Shown: positions 35,287-42,882 of the stretch, one piece after another
Numbering within the stretch: position 1 is the stretch's first letter
How the letters are laid out: each line of letters opens with the position of its first letter
The notes under the pieces: generated by a model
The model's database searches: none
What the model was told of the DNA's origin: nothing
The model's input: only the letters and a program-made list of their open reading frames with translations
Assembly (NCBI RefSeq): GCF_005844425.1
Contig: NZ_SPHL01000001.1
Location: 62,001 to 126,000 of the forward strand
Source: Anaerofustis stercorihominis
GTDB lineage: Bacteria; Bacillota; Clostridia; Eubacteriales; Anaerofustaceae
Length of the DNA: 64,000 bases
Direction: 5' to 3'
Translations under genes and position numbers: made by a program

Positions 35287-36371
35287 AAATATGCATCAAT
35301 AAATAAATCAATATCTCCGTCCATTACTGATTGAACGTTTGATGTTTCGGCTTTAGTCCTATGGTCTTTTACCATGCTGTATGGGTGGAAAACATATGAG
35401 CGAATTTGATTTCCCCATGCGATTTGTCCATAGTCGCCTTTTATTTCATCAAGTTTTTCTTTATGTTCTTCCATTAATATTTTGTATAGTTTACCCTTTA
35501 AAATCTTCATCGCTGTTTCTTTGTTTTGGAACTGGCTTCTTTCGTTTTGGCATGATACTACGATTTTTGTAGGAAGATGAGTTATTCTAACAGCTGAGTC
35601 GGTTTTGTTTACATGTTGTCCTCCTGCTCCTCCTGAGCGGTAAGTATCTATTTTTAAATCACTTGGATTGATTTCAAGGTTTATATCTTCTTTTATTTCC
35701 GGTTCTACATCTACTGATGCAAAAGAAGTATGTCTTCTGTTGTTGCTGTCAAAAGGTGAGATTCTTACAAGTCGATGTACCCCTTTTTCGCTTTTTAAAT
35801 ATCCGTAAGCATTTTCTCCCTTAATAAGAATCGTAACACTTTTTATTCCTGCAACATCCCCCGATAACTCTTCGAGAATTTTTATTTTAAAATTTCTCTT
35901 TTCTGCAAATCTTACAAACATTCTATATAGCATTTCTGCCCAGTCTTGGCTTTCTGTTCCTCCTGCTCCTGGGTGAATTGAAAGAATGGCATTGTTTGAA
36001 TCGTATTCTCCTGATAAAAGAGTTGTTAGTGCAAAATTATTTACATCTTTTTTTAGCATGTTTAATTCTTTTAAGGTATTATCTGCTTCTGTTTCTATGA
36101 ATTCTTCACTTAACATTTCCATTATAATGCTGATATCTTCTTTTTTGTTTTCAAGAGATGTAAATGATGTTATTTGTGATTTTAAAGTTTTAACGTCCTT
36201 TAAAATTTGATTTGCATTTTCGCTGTCATTCCAAAAATTTTCATCATTCATTAAGCTTTCTTTTTCTTTTAGATTTTGTTGTAAACTTTCAATGTTAACG
36301 GAGTTTGATAAATCATCAAGTTCCTTTGATATATCATTAAGTAAATTTTTTAATTCAATTAATTCAGTCAT
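35271..36371 (-). CDS. prfB: Peptide chain release factor 2
   Basis: This 366-residue RF2 has the tripeptide SPF (RISPFDSNNRRH) that reads TGA/TAA stops and the GGQ motif (RSGGAGGQHVNKTDSAV) that triggers peptide release. The family's in-frame TGA programmed frameshift near codon 25 is absent: the frame reads straight through LSNSVNIESL. RF2 level is therefore not autoregulated by frameshifting here. AAGGAAGTAATAAA precedes ATG. Confidence 0.96.
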   Translation of the reverse strand: MTELIELKNLLNDISKELDDLSNSVNIESLQQNLKEKESLMNDENFWNDSENANQILKDVKTLKSQITSFTSLENKKEDISIIMEMLSEEFIETEADNTLKELNMLKKDVNNFALTTLLSGEYDSNNAILSIHPGAGGTESQDWAEMLYRMFVRFAEKRNFKIKILEELSGDVAGIKSVTILIKGENAYGYLKSEKGVHRLVRISPFDSNNRRHTSFASVDVEPEIKEDINLEINPSDLKIDTYRSGGAGGQHVNKTDSAVRITHLPTKIVVSCQNERSQFQNKETAMKILKGKLYKILMEEHKEKLDEIKGDYGQIAWGNQIRSYVFHPYSMVKDHRTKAETSNVQSVMDGDIDLFIDAYLKKTD

Positions 36372-36709
36372 TTTATTACTTCCTTTTAAATATTAAATTT
36401 ATTATATATTATATGACGATATTAAACAATACTATCGTTAAAATGCTTTAATGCAATTAAAGTTTGATTATTGTTTCCTTTTATAAAAAACAGCTGTTAA
36501 TAAATAATTTGTAACATGATTACAATTGTTTATTAGTTGAATATGTAAAGGTTACACATTTAAAAAGATAATCATGTTTGTTTAAAAGATGTAAATTTTT
36601 ATGACCTTTTTTTTTCTTTTTTTATGAAAGTACTTGTAATTATATTTTTTATCATATATAATTTTTTTAGTAAAAATCAAGTGTTATATAAAACAAGGAG
36701 AGATTACAA
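36372..36709. promoter_or_regulatory. Intergenic region with palindromes before the aldolase gene
   Basis: This 338-base gap has no gene. It contains AACAGCTGTT at about 36490, TTGTAA with TTACAA (5-base gap) at 36509-36525, and TGTAA with TTACA (3-base gap) at about 36545-36557. ACGATA and TATCGT, 11 bases apart, lie near 36415-36437. The TTGTAA/TTACAA half-sites are the same type as those at the start of the window. These sites are 75 bases or more upstream of the promoter. Confidence 0.5.
36634..36662 (+). promoter_or_regulatory. Candidate promoter of the fructose-6-phosphate aldolase gene
   Basis: TTGTAA at 36634-36639 and TATAAT at 36657-36662 are 17 bases apart. The -35 matches consensus at four of six positions. 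A leader of about 40 bases would precede AAGGAGA and the ATG. Confidence 0.6.
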
Positions 36710-37375
36710 ATGTTATATTTAATCGATGATGCTAATATCGAAAGCATTAAAACAATTACTCAATATTTCCCAATTACAGGGGTAACAACAAATCCAAGCA
36801 TTATTGCTGCAAACGGAGAAAATGTTTATAAAAAAATTAAAGAAATAAGAGACGTTATTGGTCCTGACTGTGAACTTCATGCTCAAGTTTTAGCTTCAAC
36901 TTGTGATGAAATCGTACAAGAAGCAATTAGACTTAGAGATGCTGTAGGCGGAAAATTCTTTGTAAAAGTTCCTGTAACAGGTGAAGGTTTAAAATCAATC
37001 AGCGTTCTTAAAGAACTTGGCTTTGGTGTAACAGCTACAGCTATCTTTACAGCTCAACAAGCTTTACTTGCTGCTACAGCAGGTGCTGACTATGTAGCTC
37101 CATATGTAAACAGAATAGATAATTTCTCTTCTGACGGTATCGGAGTTGTTGCTGACATCGTTGAATTATTCGATATGTACGGAAAAGATACAAAAGTATT
37201 AGCTGCAAGCTTCAAAAATACACAACAAGTTCACAATGTAGCTATGGCTGGTTCTCATGCTGCAACAATCAGCTGTGATTTATTTGAAAAATTAATCTAT
37301 CATCCACTTACAACAGCTGCAATTATGGAATTTGAAGAAAAAGGTGCAGAATTCTATACATACGAAGAAAAATAG
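36710..37375 (+). CDS. Fructose-6-phosphate aldolase / transaldolase-like protein
   Basis: This 221-residue protein of the small transaldolase (FSA/TalC) group starts MLYLIDDANIESI, with TGVTTNPSIIAANG and the Schiff-base lysine Lys86 in FFVKVPVTGEG. GVTATAIFTAQQALLAATAGADYVAPYVNRIDN is split across the later barrel strands. It either cleaves fructose 6-phosphate to dihydroxyacetone and glyceraldehyde 3-phosphate or acts as a transaldolase. Codon choice is biased toward well-expressed gene codons and the RBS AAGGAGA is strong. Confidence 0.9.
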   Translation: MLYLIDDANIESIKTITQYFPITGVTTNPSIIAANGENVYKKIKEIRDVIGPDCELHAQVLASTCDEIVQEAIRLRDAVGGKFFVKVPVTGEGLKSISVLKELGFGVTATAIFTAQQALLAATAGADYVAPYVNRIDNFSSDGIGVVADIVELFDMYGKDTKVLAASFKNTQQVHNVAMAGSHAATISCDLFEKLIYHPLTTAAIMEFEEKGAEFYTYEEK

Positions 37376-37390
37376 TATGTTAAATAAAAA

Positions 37391-37419
37391 AATCAGGCGG
37401 ATTTTTATCCGCCTTTTTT
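37391..37419 (+). terminator. Terminator after the aldolase gene
   Basis: GGCGGAT and ATCCGCC pair around a TTTT loop and are followed by six T residues. Confidence 0.9.
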
Positions 37420-37525
37420 ATTTGCAAAATTATAAAAAATAATGTATATTTAAGATTTCTTACTTTAGGGTAGAAAAGTGAGAAAAATATTGTATAATGG
37501 TTTAAATGGAAAGTGGAGGAGAAAA

Positions 37526-38299
37526 ATGAAGAGTAATTTAAAAGTAAGTTTAGTTAGATACACTCCTGAACCTGTAAAGACTGTGGCAATGGCTGCTAAG
37601 CTTTGTTATTCAAAGGTTGGGGTTGAAGATATAAGTGAAAAAATGAGTAATGAAGATGCTGAAAAATTTGTAAAGATGCTTATGGGATTTTCTCATATGT
37701 CACCCCTTGAACATATAAGCTTTTCTTTTGCAATAGAAGGAGTAAGCAGAACTTTAACTCATCAACTTGTTAGACATAGAATTGCAAGTTATTCTCAACA
37801 ATCACAAAGATATGTTGACGAAAACGAGTTTGATTATATAATACCTCCTCAAATCGAAAAAGACGAAGAAGCCTTAAAAGTATTTGAGGAAAGTATGAGT
37901 ATGATTCAATCTTCATACGAAAAGCTAAGAGATGTTCTAACAAAAAATGTTACAAAACAAATTATGGACGAAGACGGACTTGAAGAAAGCGAAGCTAGAA
38001 AAAAAGCCGTTAAACTTGCAAATGAAGATGCAAGATTTGTTTTGCCTGGAGCTTGTGAAACAAAGATTATAACTACAATGAACGCAAGACAACTTCTTCA
38101 TTTCTTTGAAGAGAGAACATGTGTAAGAGCTCAATGGGAAATAAGAGAACTTGCGACACAGATGTTAAAACTTGTTAAAGAAGTTTGTCCTGTTATTTTT
38201 GAAAGTGCAGGTCCTGGATGTGTAAAAGGCGGCTGTCCGGAAGGAAAGATGACTTGCGGAAAAGCAAAAGAAATAAGAGAAAAATTTAAAAATTTATAG
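37526..38299 (+). CDS. thyX: Flavin-dependent thymidylate synthase
   Basis: This 257-residue ThyX makes dTMP using FAD and methylene-THF. The defining RHRxxSxxxxSxR motif is present as [36 protein letters not shown] and [13 protein letters not shown] follow. ATG at 37526 follows GGAGGAGAAAA; the longer upstream frame lacks support. It shares a transcript with rlmB, nine bases downstream. Confidence 0.96.
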   Translation: MKSNLKVSLVRYTPEPVKTVAMAAKLCYSKVGVEDISEKMSNEDAEKFVKMLMGFSHMSPLEHISFSFAIEGVSRTLTHQLVRHRIASYSQQSQRYVDENEFDYIIPPQIEKDEEALKVFEESMSMIQSSYEKLRDVLTKNVTKQIMDEDGLEESEARKKAVKLANEDARFVLPGACETKIITTMNARQLLHFFEERTCVRAQWEIRELATQMLKLVKEVCPVIFESAGPGCVKGGCPEGKMTCGKAKEIREKFKNL

Positions 38300-38308
38300 A
38301 GGTAAGAT

Positions 38309-39037
38309 ATGAGTAATTATGAAAGAGTAAGCGGACGTAATGCCGTAAGAGAAACTTTAAAATCAGGAAGAAACATAAATAAATTATATATTAGCGAAAA
38401 CCATGATTCTGGACTTGTTAACATAATTAAAATGGCAAAAAGCAAAGGTATTTCAATACAAAAAACAAACAGACATAAACTTGACAGCATTGCAGGGAAT
38501 CCTCATCATCAAGGAGTTATTGCTCTTTGCTCTCCTGTTGAAACAGTATCTTTAAGAGAGCTTACAGATAAGCTTAATAAAAAAGAGGGAAAACCTCTTG
38601 TTGTAATTCTTGATAATATAACAGACCCTCATAATGCAGGGGCAATAATCAGAAGTGCGTACTGCGCAGGTGCTGACGGTGTAATTATGCAAAACAGAAG
38701 AAGTGCATCAATAGGGGAAGGTATGTATAAATCTTCTGCAGGTGCTTTAGAATATATCGATATATGCGAAGTGTCAAATATATCGCAGACAATAGATGCA
38801 TTAAAAAAGGAAGGACTTTTTGTTGTAGGTCTTGATATGGACGGAGAAAATTATTACGATATCGATTATGATATGCCTCTTGCCATAGTTGTAGGTGCAG
38901 AGGGTAAGGGACTTGGAAGACTTGTTAAAGAAAAATGCGACTTTATAAGTTCTATTCCACTAAAAAATAATTTTGACTCGTTAAATGCTTCTGTTGCAGC
39001 GGGAATTGTTTTATTTGAAGCGGTAAAATGCAGATAG
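38309..39037 (+). CDS. rlmB: 23S rRNA 2'-O-methyltransferase RlmB / TrmH family
   Basis: This 242-residue SPOUT methyltransferase has the N-terminal substrate-binding domain (YERVSGRNAVRETLKSGRNI) and the trefoil-knot motifs DNITDPHNAGAIIRSA, VVGAEGKGLGRLV and PLKNNFDSLNASVAAGI. RlmB modifies G2251 in 23S rRNA. It commonly follows thyX in Clostridia, as here. Confidence 0.9.
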   Translation: MSNYERVSGRNAVRETLKSGRNINKLYISENHDSGLVNIIKMAKSKGISIQKTNRHKLDSIAGNPHHQGVIALCSPVETVSLRELTDKLNKKEGKPLVVILDNITDPHNAGAIIRSAYCAGADGVIMQNRRSASIGEGMYKSSAGALEYIDICEVSNISQTIDALKKEGLFVVGLDMDGENYYDIDYDMPLAIVVGAEGKGLGRLVKEKCDFISSIPLKNNFDSLNASVAAGIVLFEAVKCR

Positions 39038-39067
39038 AAAACAGCACTTTTAAGGTGCTGTTTTTTT
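39037..39067 (+). terminator. Terminator after rlmB
   Basis: AAAACAGCAC and GTGCTGTTTT pair, with further T residues after. Confidence 0.9.
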
Positions 39068-39086
39068 ATAATATATTGCTAACTTA

Positions 39087-39115
39087 TGGACTTAAACAAT
39101 ATAAAATGATAGAAT
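39087..39115 (+). promoter_or_regulatory. Promoter before the leader ORF
   Basis: TGGACT at 39087-39092 and TAGAAT at 39110-39115 are 17 bases apart. The transcript would start near 39122, 32 bases before the leader ORF, and carry a 160-base leader before the transporter gene. Confidence 0.7.
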
Positions 39116-39153
39116 AGTCTAAATATAATTATGAAAGGAGAATAGAATCAAAA

Positions 39154-39237
39154 ATGAACGATGACGATAGTGACGCGGCGAACAAACCGATACCTCTGAT
39201 AGTGCGTTTTATATATTTTAGATATAAAAAAGAATGA
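39154..39237 (+). CDS. Short leader ORF (27 residues), candidate Mg2+-sensing peptide
   Basis: ATG at 39154 opens a 27-codon frame with GAAAGGAG 13 bases upstream. The peptide begins MNDDDSDAANKPIPLIV, then has an aromatic and basic end (RFIYFRYKKE). Four Asp among residues 3-7 followed by Pro-Ile-Pro recalls MgtL of enterobacteria, whose acidic and proline-rich start destabilises ribosomes at low Mg2+. The codons are GC-richer than the surroundings (GCG GCG, GAC GAT). It lies in the leader of a CNNM/CorC-type cation transporter gene. No alternative RNA stem of note is visible. Function is inference. Confidence 0.5.
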   Translation: MNDDDSDAANKPIPLIVRFIYFRYKKE

Positions 39238-39283
39238 TAGAAATAAATATCGAATAAAAAAAACGTATTTAGGAGGTAAGATT

Positions 39284-40600
39284 ATGAAAAGTTCGATAAT
39301 ATTAATGATTTTATTACAAATTGTTTTAATTGCGTTAAATGCTGTATTTGCCTGTGCTGAAATTGCCGTTATATCCATGAACGATAACAAGCTTGAAAAA
39401 ATGGCGGCAAAAGGAGATAAAAGGGCAATAAGACTTTCAAAATTAACCGAGCAGCCTGCAAGATTTTTAGCAACAATTCAAGTTGCAATTACTCTTTCCG
39501 GATTTTTGGGCAGTGCTTTTGCTGCGGAAAACTTTTCTGATGGGTTGGTTAATTTAGCTGTGAAATTAGGGGTGCCAGTTTCCCCAAGCGTTTTAGATTC
39601 TATCTCTGTAATTTTGATTACAATTATATTGTCTTACGTAACTCTTATTTTTGGTGAGCTTGTTCCAAAAAGAGTTGCTATGAAAAAAGCAGAATCTTTG
39701 GCTCTTGGTATGTCAGGGCTTACATATTCTATTTCAAAGATATTTGCGCCTTTGGTAAGTATGCTTACTGCGTCAACAAACTTTGTTTTAAGGCTTATAG
39801 GTATTGATCCTGAGGAAGAAGACGAAGATGTCAGCGAAGAAGAAATAAGAATGATGGTTGATGTGGGAAGCGAAAAGGGGACTATTGACCATGAAGAAAG
39901 AGAATTCATTCAAAATGTTTTTGAATTTGATGATTTATCTGCTGATGAAATATTAACACATAGAACTGATGTTATTACTCTTGATATGGAAGAAAGTCTT
40001 GAAAAGTGGAAAGAGATTATATTTAATACAAAGCATACTCTTTATCCTGTTTGTGACGGTTCAATAGATAAAATTATTGGAGTTCTTGATTCAAAGAAAT
40101 ATTTTCGTTTGGAAGATAAAAATATTGAAACTATAATAGAAAATACCATGTCAAAAGCATATTATGTTCCTGATACAATAAAAGCAGATGATTTATTCAG
40201 AAATATGAGAAAAACAGGCAATACAATGGCTGTTGTTTTAGATGAGTACGGTGGAACTGCCGGGATAATTACAATAAATGACTTGGTAGAACAGCTTGTT
40301 GGAGACCTTGAAGAAGATAATGAGATTGTAAAAATAGATGATGTAACATGTAAAGTAAAGGGAATTGCCTCTTTAGACGAGCTTTCAAAACAAATGGGTG
40401 TATCATTATCTACCGAAGAATACGACACAATCGGAGGGCTAATATTCCATGTTCTTCAAAGTATTCCGGAAAAAGGAGAAAATATTGAATTTGATTTTGA
40501 AGGAATAAAAGTAATGGATGTTAAAATATATGACCATAAAGTAGTAAGTGCGGTTGTAAAGAAAAATTCACCGAATGAAGAAGATAAAGATAATGAATAA
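39284..40600 (+). CDS. CNNM/CorC (HlyC) family membrane protein with DUF21 and CBS pair
   Basis: This 438-residue protein has an N-terminal DUF21 membrane domain with about four helices (1-150; NAVFACAEIAVISMND, ARFLATIQVAITLSGFLGSAF, ELVPKRVAMKKAE). A CBS pair follows at about 205-325 (ADEILTHRTDVITLDM, AVVLDEYGGTAGIITINDLVE), and a C-terminal CorC_HlyC domain ends the protein. Relatives such as CNNM, CorC and MpfA move or regulate Mg2+ and are sometimes labelled haemolysins. RBS TAGGAGGTAAG is strong. Ion specificity here is by family only. Confidence 0.9.
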   Translation: MKSSIILMILLQIVLIALNAVFACAEIAVISMNDNKLEKMAAKGDKRAIRLSKLTEQPARFLATIQVAITLSGFLGSAFAAENFSDGLVNLAVKLGVPVSPSVLDSISVILITIILSYVTLIFGELVPKRVAMKKAESLALGMSGLTYSISKIFAPLVSMLTASTNFVLRLIGIDPEEEDEDVSEEEIRMMVDVGSEKGTIDHEEREFIQNVFEFDDLSADEILTHRTDVITLDMEESLEKWKEIIFNTKHTLYPVCDGSIDKIIGVLDSKKYFRLEDKNIETIIENTMSKAYYVPDTIKADDLFRNMRKTGNTMAVVLDEYGGTAGIITINDLVEQLVGDLEEDNEIVKIDDVTCKVKGIASLDELSKQMGVSLSTEEYDTIGGLIFHVLQSIPEKGENIEFDFEGIKVMDVKIYDHKVVSAVVKKNSPNEEDKDNE

Positions 40601-40603
40601 ATT

Positions 40604-40632
40604 AAAGACTCTAAAAAATTTAGAGTCTTTTT
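40604..40632. terminator. Bidirectional terminator
   Basis: AAAGACTCTAAA and TTTAGAGTCTTT pair around three A residues, with T on the plus side; it ends the transporter gene and the convergent fic remnant. Confidence 0.85.
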
Positions 40633-41187
40633 AAATTATATAATTTGTCATTCCTTCATAGTTAAAGGAAGCATTAATCACTTTTTTATATATTGCATTA
40701 TTATTTATTTCACTGGTTAGTGCATTTTTAATTAAATTCATTATTTCTTTTTCGTTAATAGGTGAGATAATCATTGCATTAAGATATTCATTTTTAGGAA
40801 TTTTATCCCATCTTACAATAACATTTAATTTTTCTTTAAGCATAAAATCAAGCCATATTCTCATTGCTCTGCCGTTTCCTTCTTTAAAAGGATGTGTGAT
40901 ATTCATTTCTATATATTTTTTATTATTTTTTCATAAGAATCAATAGGCATATTATCAATAATTCTTAAACTTTCATTTAAAAATTTTACAGGTGCAAATT
41001 TAAAATTTCCTTTAGATAAATCTACACTGCGTATTTTTCCCGCAAAAGAAAATACATCCATAAACAGATATCTATGGATTTGAATTAATTCGATGGTTTT
41101 ACCGTTTATTTGATTTATTTTTAATGTGTTTTCATAAAGTTGTAATGCTCTTTGTTTTGAAAAAATTTCTTCTTTTTCTATGTTCAT
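40631..41187 (-). pseudogene. Class III-type Fic protein gene broken by a one-base frameshift
   Basis: Two abutting frames on the minus strand (41187-40909 and 40906-40631) together form a Fic AMP-transferase. The first holds the Fic N-terminal helices (IHRYLFMDVFSFAGKIRS, the flap region). The second begins with the catalytic motif THPFKEGNGRAMR, intact. Near the C-terminus SFNYEG matches the inhibitory (S/T)xxxE(G/N) motif of class III Fic proteins. One extra T in the six-T run at 40916-40921 would restore a single frame of about 185 residues (EKIIKKYIEMNITHPF). It could be a real loss, a phase-variable tract, or a sequencing error. Confidence 0.85.
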
Positions 41188-41347
41188 TTTTACCTCTGTT
41201 TTATTATATCATTAAAATTTATGTTAGAAATAAATATCAAAAAAATACATTTAATTTTGTAAGAAAAAAATTTTTTTAAGATAAAAAAAGAAATAAAAAT
41301 TAATATAATTAAAACGTTATTATATGTTAAATTAAACGCATATTTCG

Positions 41348-41376
41348 TTGACTTTATTAGTGTAATTTTATATAAT
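41348..41376 (+). promoter_or_regulatory. Promoter of the pyr operon
   Basis: TTGACT at 41348-41353 and TATAAT at 41371-41376 are exactly 17 bases apart, near-consensus. Transcription would start near 41383. Confidence 0.85.
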
Positions 41377-41393
41377 AAACAAAAATACTTTTA

Positions 41394-41497
41394 ACTTAGC
41401 ACGAGAGGCTAAAAAGGTTATATCCGATTTATGAGTAGCTTGATGGACAAGCTATGCATTTTTTGCGAATACCTGGCCTAAGTGCAGGTATTTTTTT
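41394..41497 (+). promoter_or_regulatory. PyrR-type transcription attenuator before pyrB
   Basis: TTAGC and GCTAA (about 41396-41412) enclose a loop ACGAGAG, so that GAGAGGCT plus a downstream AAAAAGG matches the PyrR-binding element (AGAGAGGCU then AAGG). TAGCTTG/CAAGCTA forms a middle hairpin at 41436-41454. ACTTAG at 41394-41399 can pair with CTAAGT in the terminator loop, an antiterminator. The terminator is AATACCTG/CAGGTATT (41468-41492) followed by T residues. With UMP and PyrR bound, the first hairpin forms and transcription stops before pyrB. No pyrR gene is in the window. Confidence 0.75.
41468..41497 (+). terminator. Attenuator terminator hairpin before pyrB
   Basis: AATACCTG and CAGGTATT pair over a nine-base loop and run into seven T residues, 24 bases before the pyrB ATG. 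It is the conditional terminator of the leader. Confidence 0.9.
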
Positions 41498-41520
41498 ATA
41501 AATATCGGAGGTATAAAACA

Positions 41521-42447
41521 ATGTTAAAAGGTCGCAATTTGATTGAGCCAACGAATTTTACTGTAGAAGAATTAGATGAAATATTTGAGCTTGCTAATGA
41601 TATTCTTAAAGACGAAAAGAAGTATGTTAACGTATGTCATGGGAAATTATTGGCAAGCCTTTTTTATGAGCCGTCAACAAGAACAAAATTTTCTTTTGAC
41701 GCAGCCATGTATAGATTAGGTGGAAATGTACTTGGTTTTTCAGACCCAAATACATCAAGTACATCAAAAGGTGAATCTCTTGCAGATACAACAGTTGTAA
41801 TTTCAAATTATGTTGATATTATCGTTGCAAGACACCCAAGAGAAGGTACTGCAAAGCTTATGAGCGAACATTCAAGTGTTCCGGTAATTAACGCAGGAGA
41901 CGGTGGACACCAACATCCGACACAAACATTAACAGACCTTCTTACAATTCAGTACTATAAACATAGATTTAATAATTTAAAAATCGGTGTTTGTGGGGAC
42001 TTGATGTTTGGAAGAACAATTCACTCTTTGGTAAAAGCAATGTCAAGATATGAAAATATAGAGTTTGTATTTATTTCTCCAAAAGAACTTGCTATGCCTG
42101 AATATATTAAAGAGGAAATCGAAGGAAAAGTTAAATACTCTGAAACAAATTCTCTTGATGAAGTAATAGGTGATTTAGACGTACTTTATATGTCAAGAGT
42201 ACAAAGAGAAAGATTTGTAAACGAAGAAGAATATTTAAGACTTAAAGATTATTTCATACTTACAAAAGAAAAACTTGAAAATGCAAAAGAAGATATGATA
42301 GTTATGCATCCACTTCCAAGAGTAAACGAAATTTCAACAGATGTTGACAGTGATAAAAGGGCTGTATACTTTATGCAAGGAAGACTTGGAATGTATGTAA
42401 GAATGGCTCTTATAATGAAATTATTGGGGGTAAGTTTAGATGATTAA
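41521..42447 (+). CDS. pyrB: Aspartate carbamoyltransferase catalytic chain
   Basis: This 308-residue chain joins carbamoyl phosphate and aspartate, the first committed UMP step. The carbamoyl-phosphate motif [19 protein letters not shown], the 80s-type loop [19 protein letters not shown], and [10 protein letters not shown] are present. ATG at 41521 follows CGGAGGT; the frame reaches back into the attenuator but that extension is not translated. It overlaps pyrI by eight bases. Confidence 0.97.
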   Translation: MLKGRNLIEPTNFTVEELDEIFELANDILKDEKKYVNVCHGKLLASLFYEPSTRTKFSFDAAMYRLGGNVLGFSDPNTSSTSKGESLADTTVVISNYVDIIVARHPREGTAKLMSEHSSVPVINAGDGGHQHPTQTLTDLLTIQYYKHRFNNLKIGVCGDLMFGRTIHSLVKAMSRYENIEFVFISPKELAMPEYIKEEIEGKVKYSETNSLDEVIGDLDVLYMSRVQRERFVNEEEYLRLKDYFILTKEKLENAKEDMIVMHPLPRVNEISTDVDSDKRAVYFMQGRLGMYVRMALIMKLLGVSLDD

Positions 42448-42874
42448 TGTTTCAATGTTAAAACAAGGTATTGTTATTGACCATATAAAAGTAAATCATG
42501 GTTATGAAGTTTTTAAACAACTTAAACTTGATGAAATAGATGATGTTATTGTTCTTATGAGAAATATTCCAAGTCATAAAATGGGAAGAAAAGACATTAT
42601 TAAAATAGAAACAGACTTAAAACTTGACCTTACAATACTTGGATTAATTGACCCAAACATTACAGTAAGCTACATTAAAGACGGAAAAAGAATAAAAAAA
42701 GTTCAACCTAAATTACCTGAAGTTGTAGAAGGTATTTTAAAATGCAAAAACCCAAGATGTATTACTCAATATGAAAAGGTAGAAAATATTAAATTCTATC
42801 TTGCAAATGCAGAAAAAAGAGAATATAGATGTTCATACTGTGATTCAAAAACAACATTGGTTGAACATAAATAA
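42440..42874 (+). CDS. pyrI: Aspartate carbamoyltransferase regulatory chain
   Basis: This 144-residue regulatory chain has an allosteric domain ([19 protein letters not shown]) and a C-terminal zinc domain with cysteines spaced C-x4-C then C-x2-C (CKNPRC and CSYC). It binds nucleotides and gives feedback inhibition. It is translated coupled to pyrB, as in many Clostridia; Bacillus lacks it. Confidence 0.95.
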   Translation: MINVSMLKQGIVIDHIKVNHGYEVFKQLKLDEIDDVIVLMRNIPSHKMGRKDIIKIETDLKLDLTILGLIDPNITVSYIKDGKRIKKVQPKLPEVVEGILKCKNPRCITQYEKVENIKFYLANAEKREYRCSYCDSKTTLVEHK

Positions 42875-42882
42875 GGAGAGAT

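Noticed and set aside
36545-36558. CcpA cre site before the fructose-6-phosphate aldolase gene
   Set aside because: TGTAAAGGTTACAC lacks the central CG and has the wrong flanking bases for a cre site; it fits the TGTAA/TTACA palindrome better.
39087-39283. M-box Mg2+ riboswitch before the CNNM/CorC gene
   Set aside because: The leader is about 160 bases but lacks the long paired arms and conserved blocks of the M-box, and is dominated by the short ORF.
39148-39390. An 80-codon frame on the minus strand across the leader ORF and transporter start
   Set aside because: It is antisense to the promoter, leader ORF and transporter N-terminus, has no ribosome site, and its protein lacks family features.
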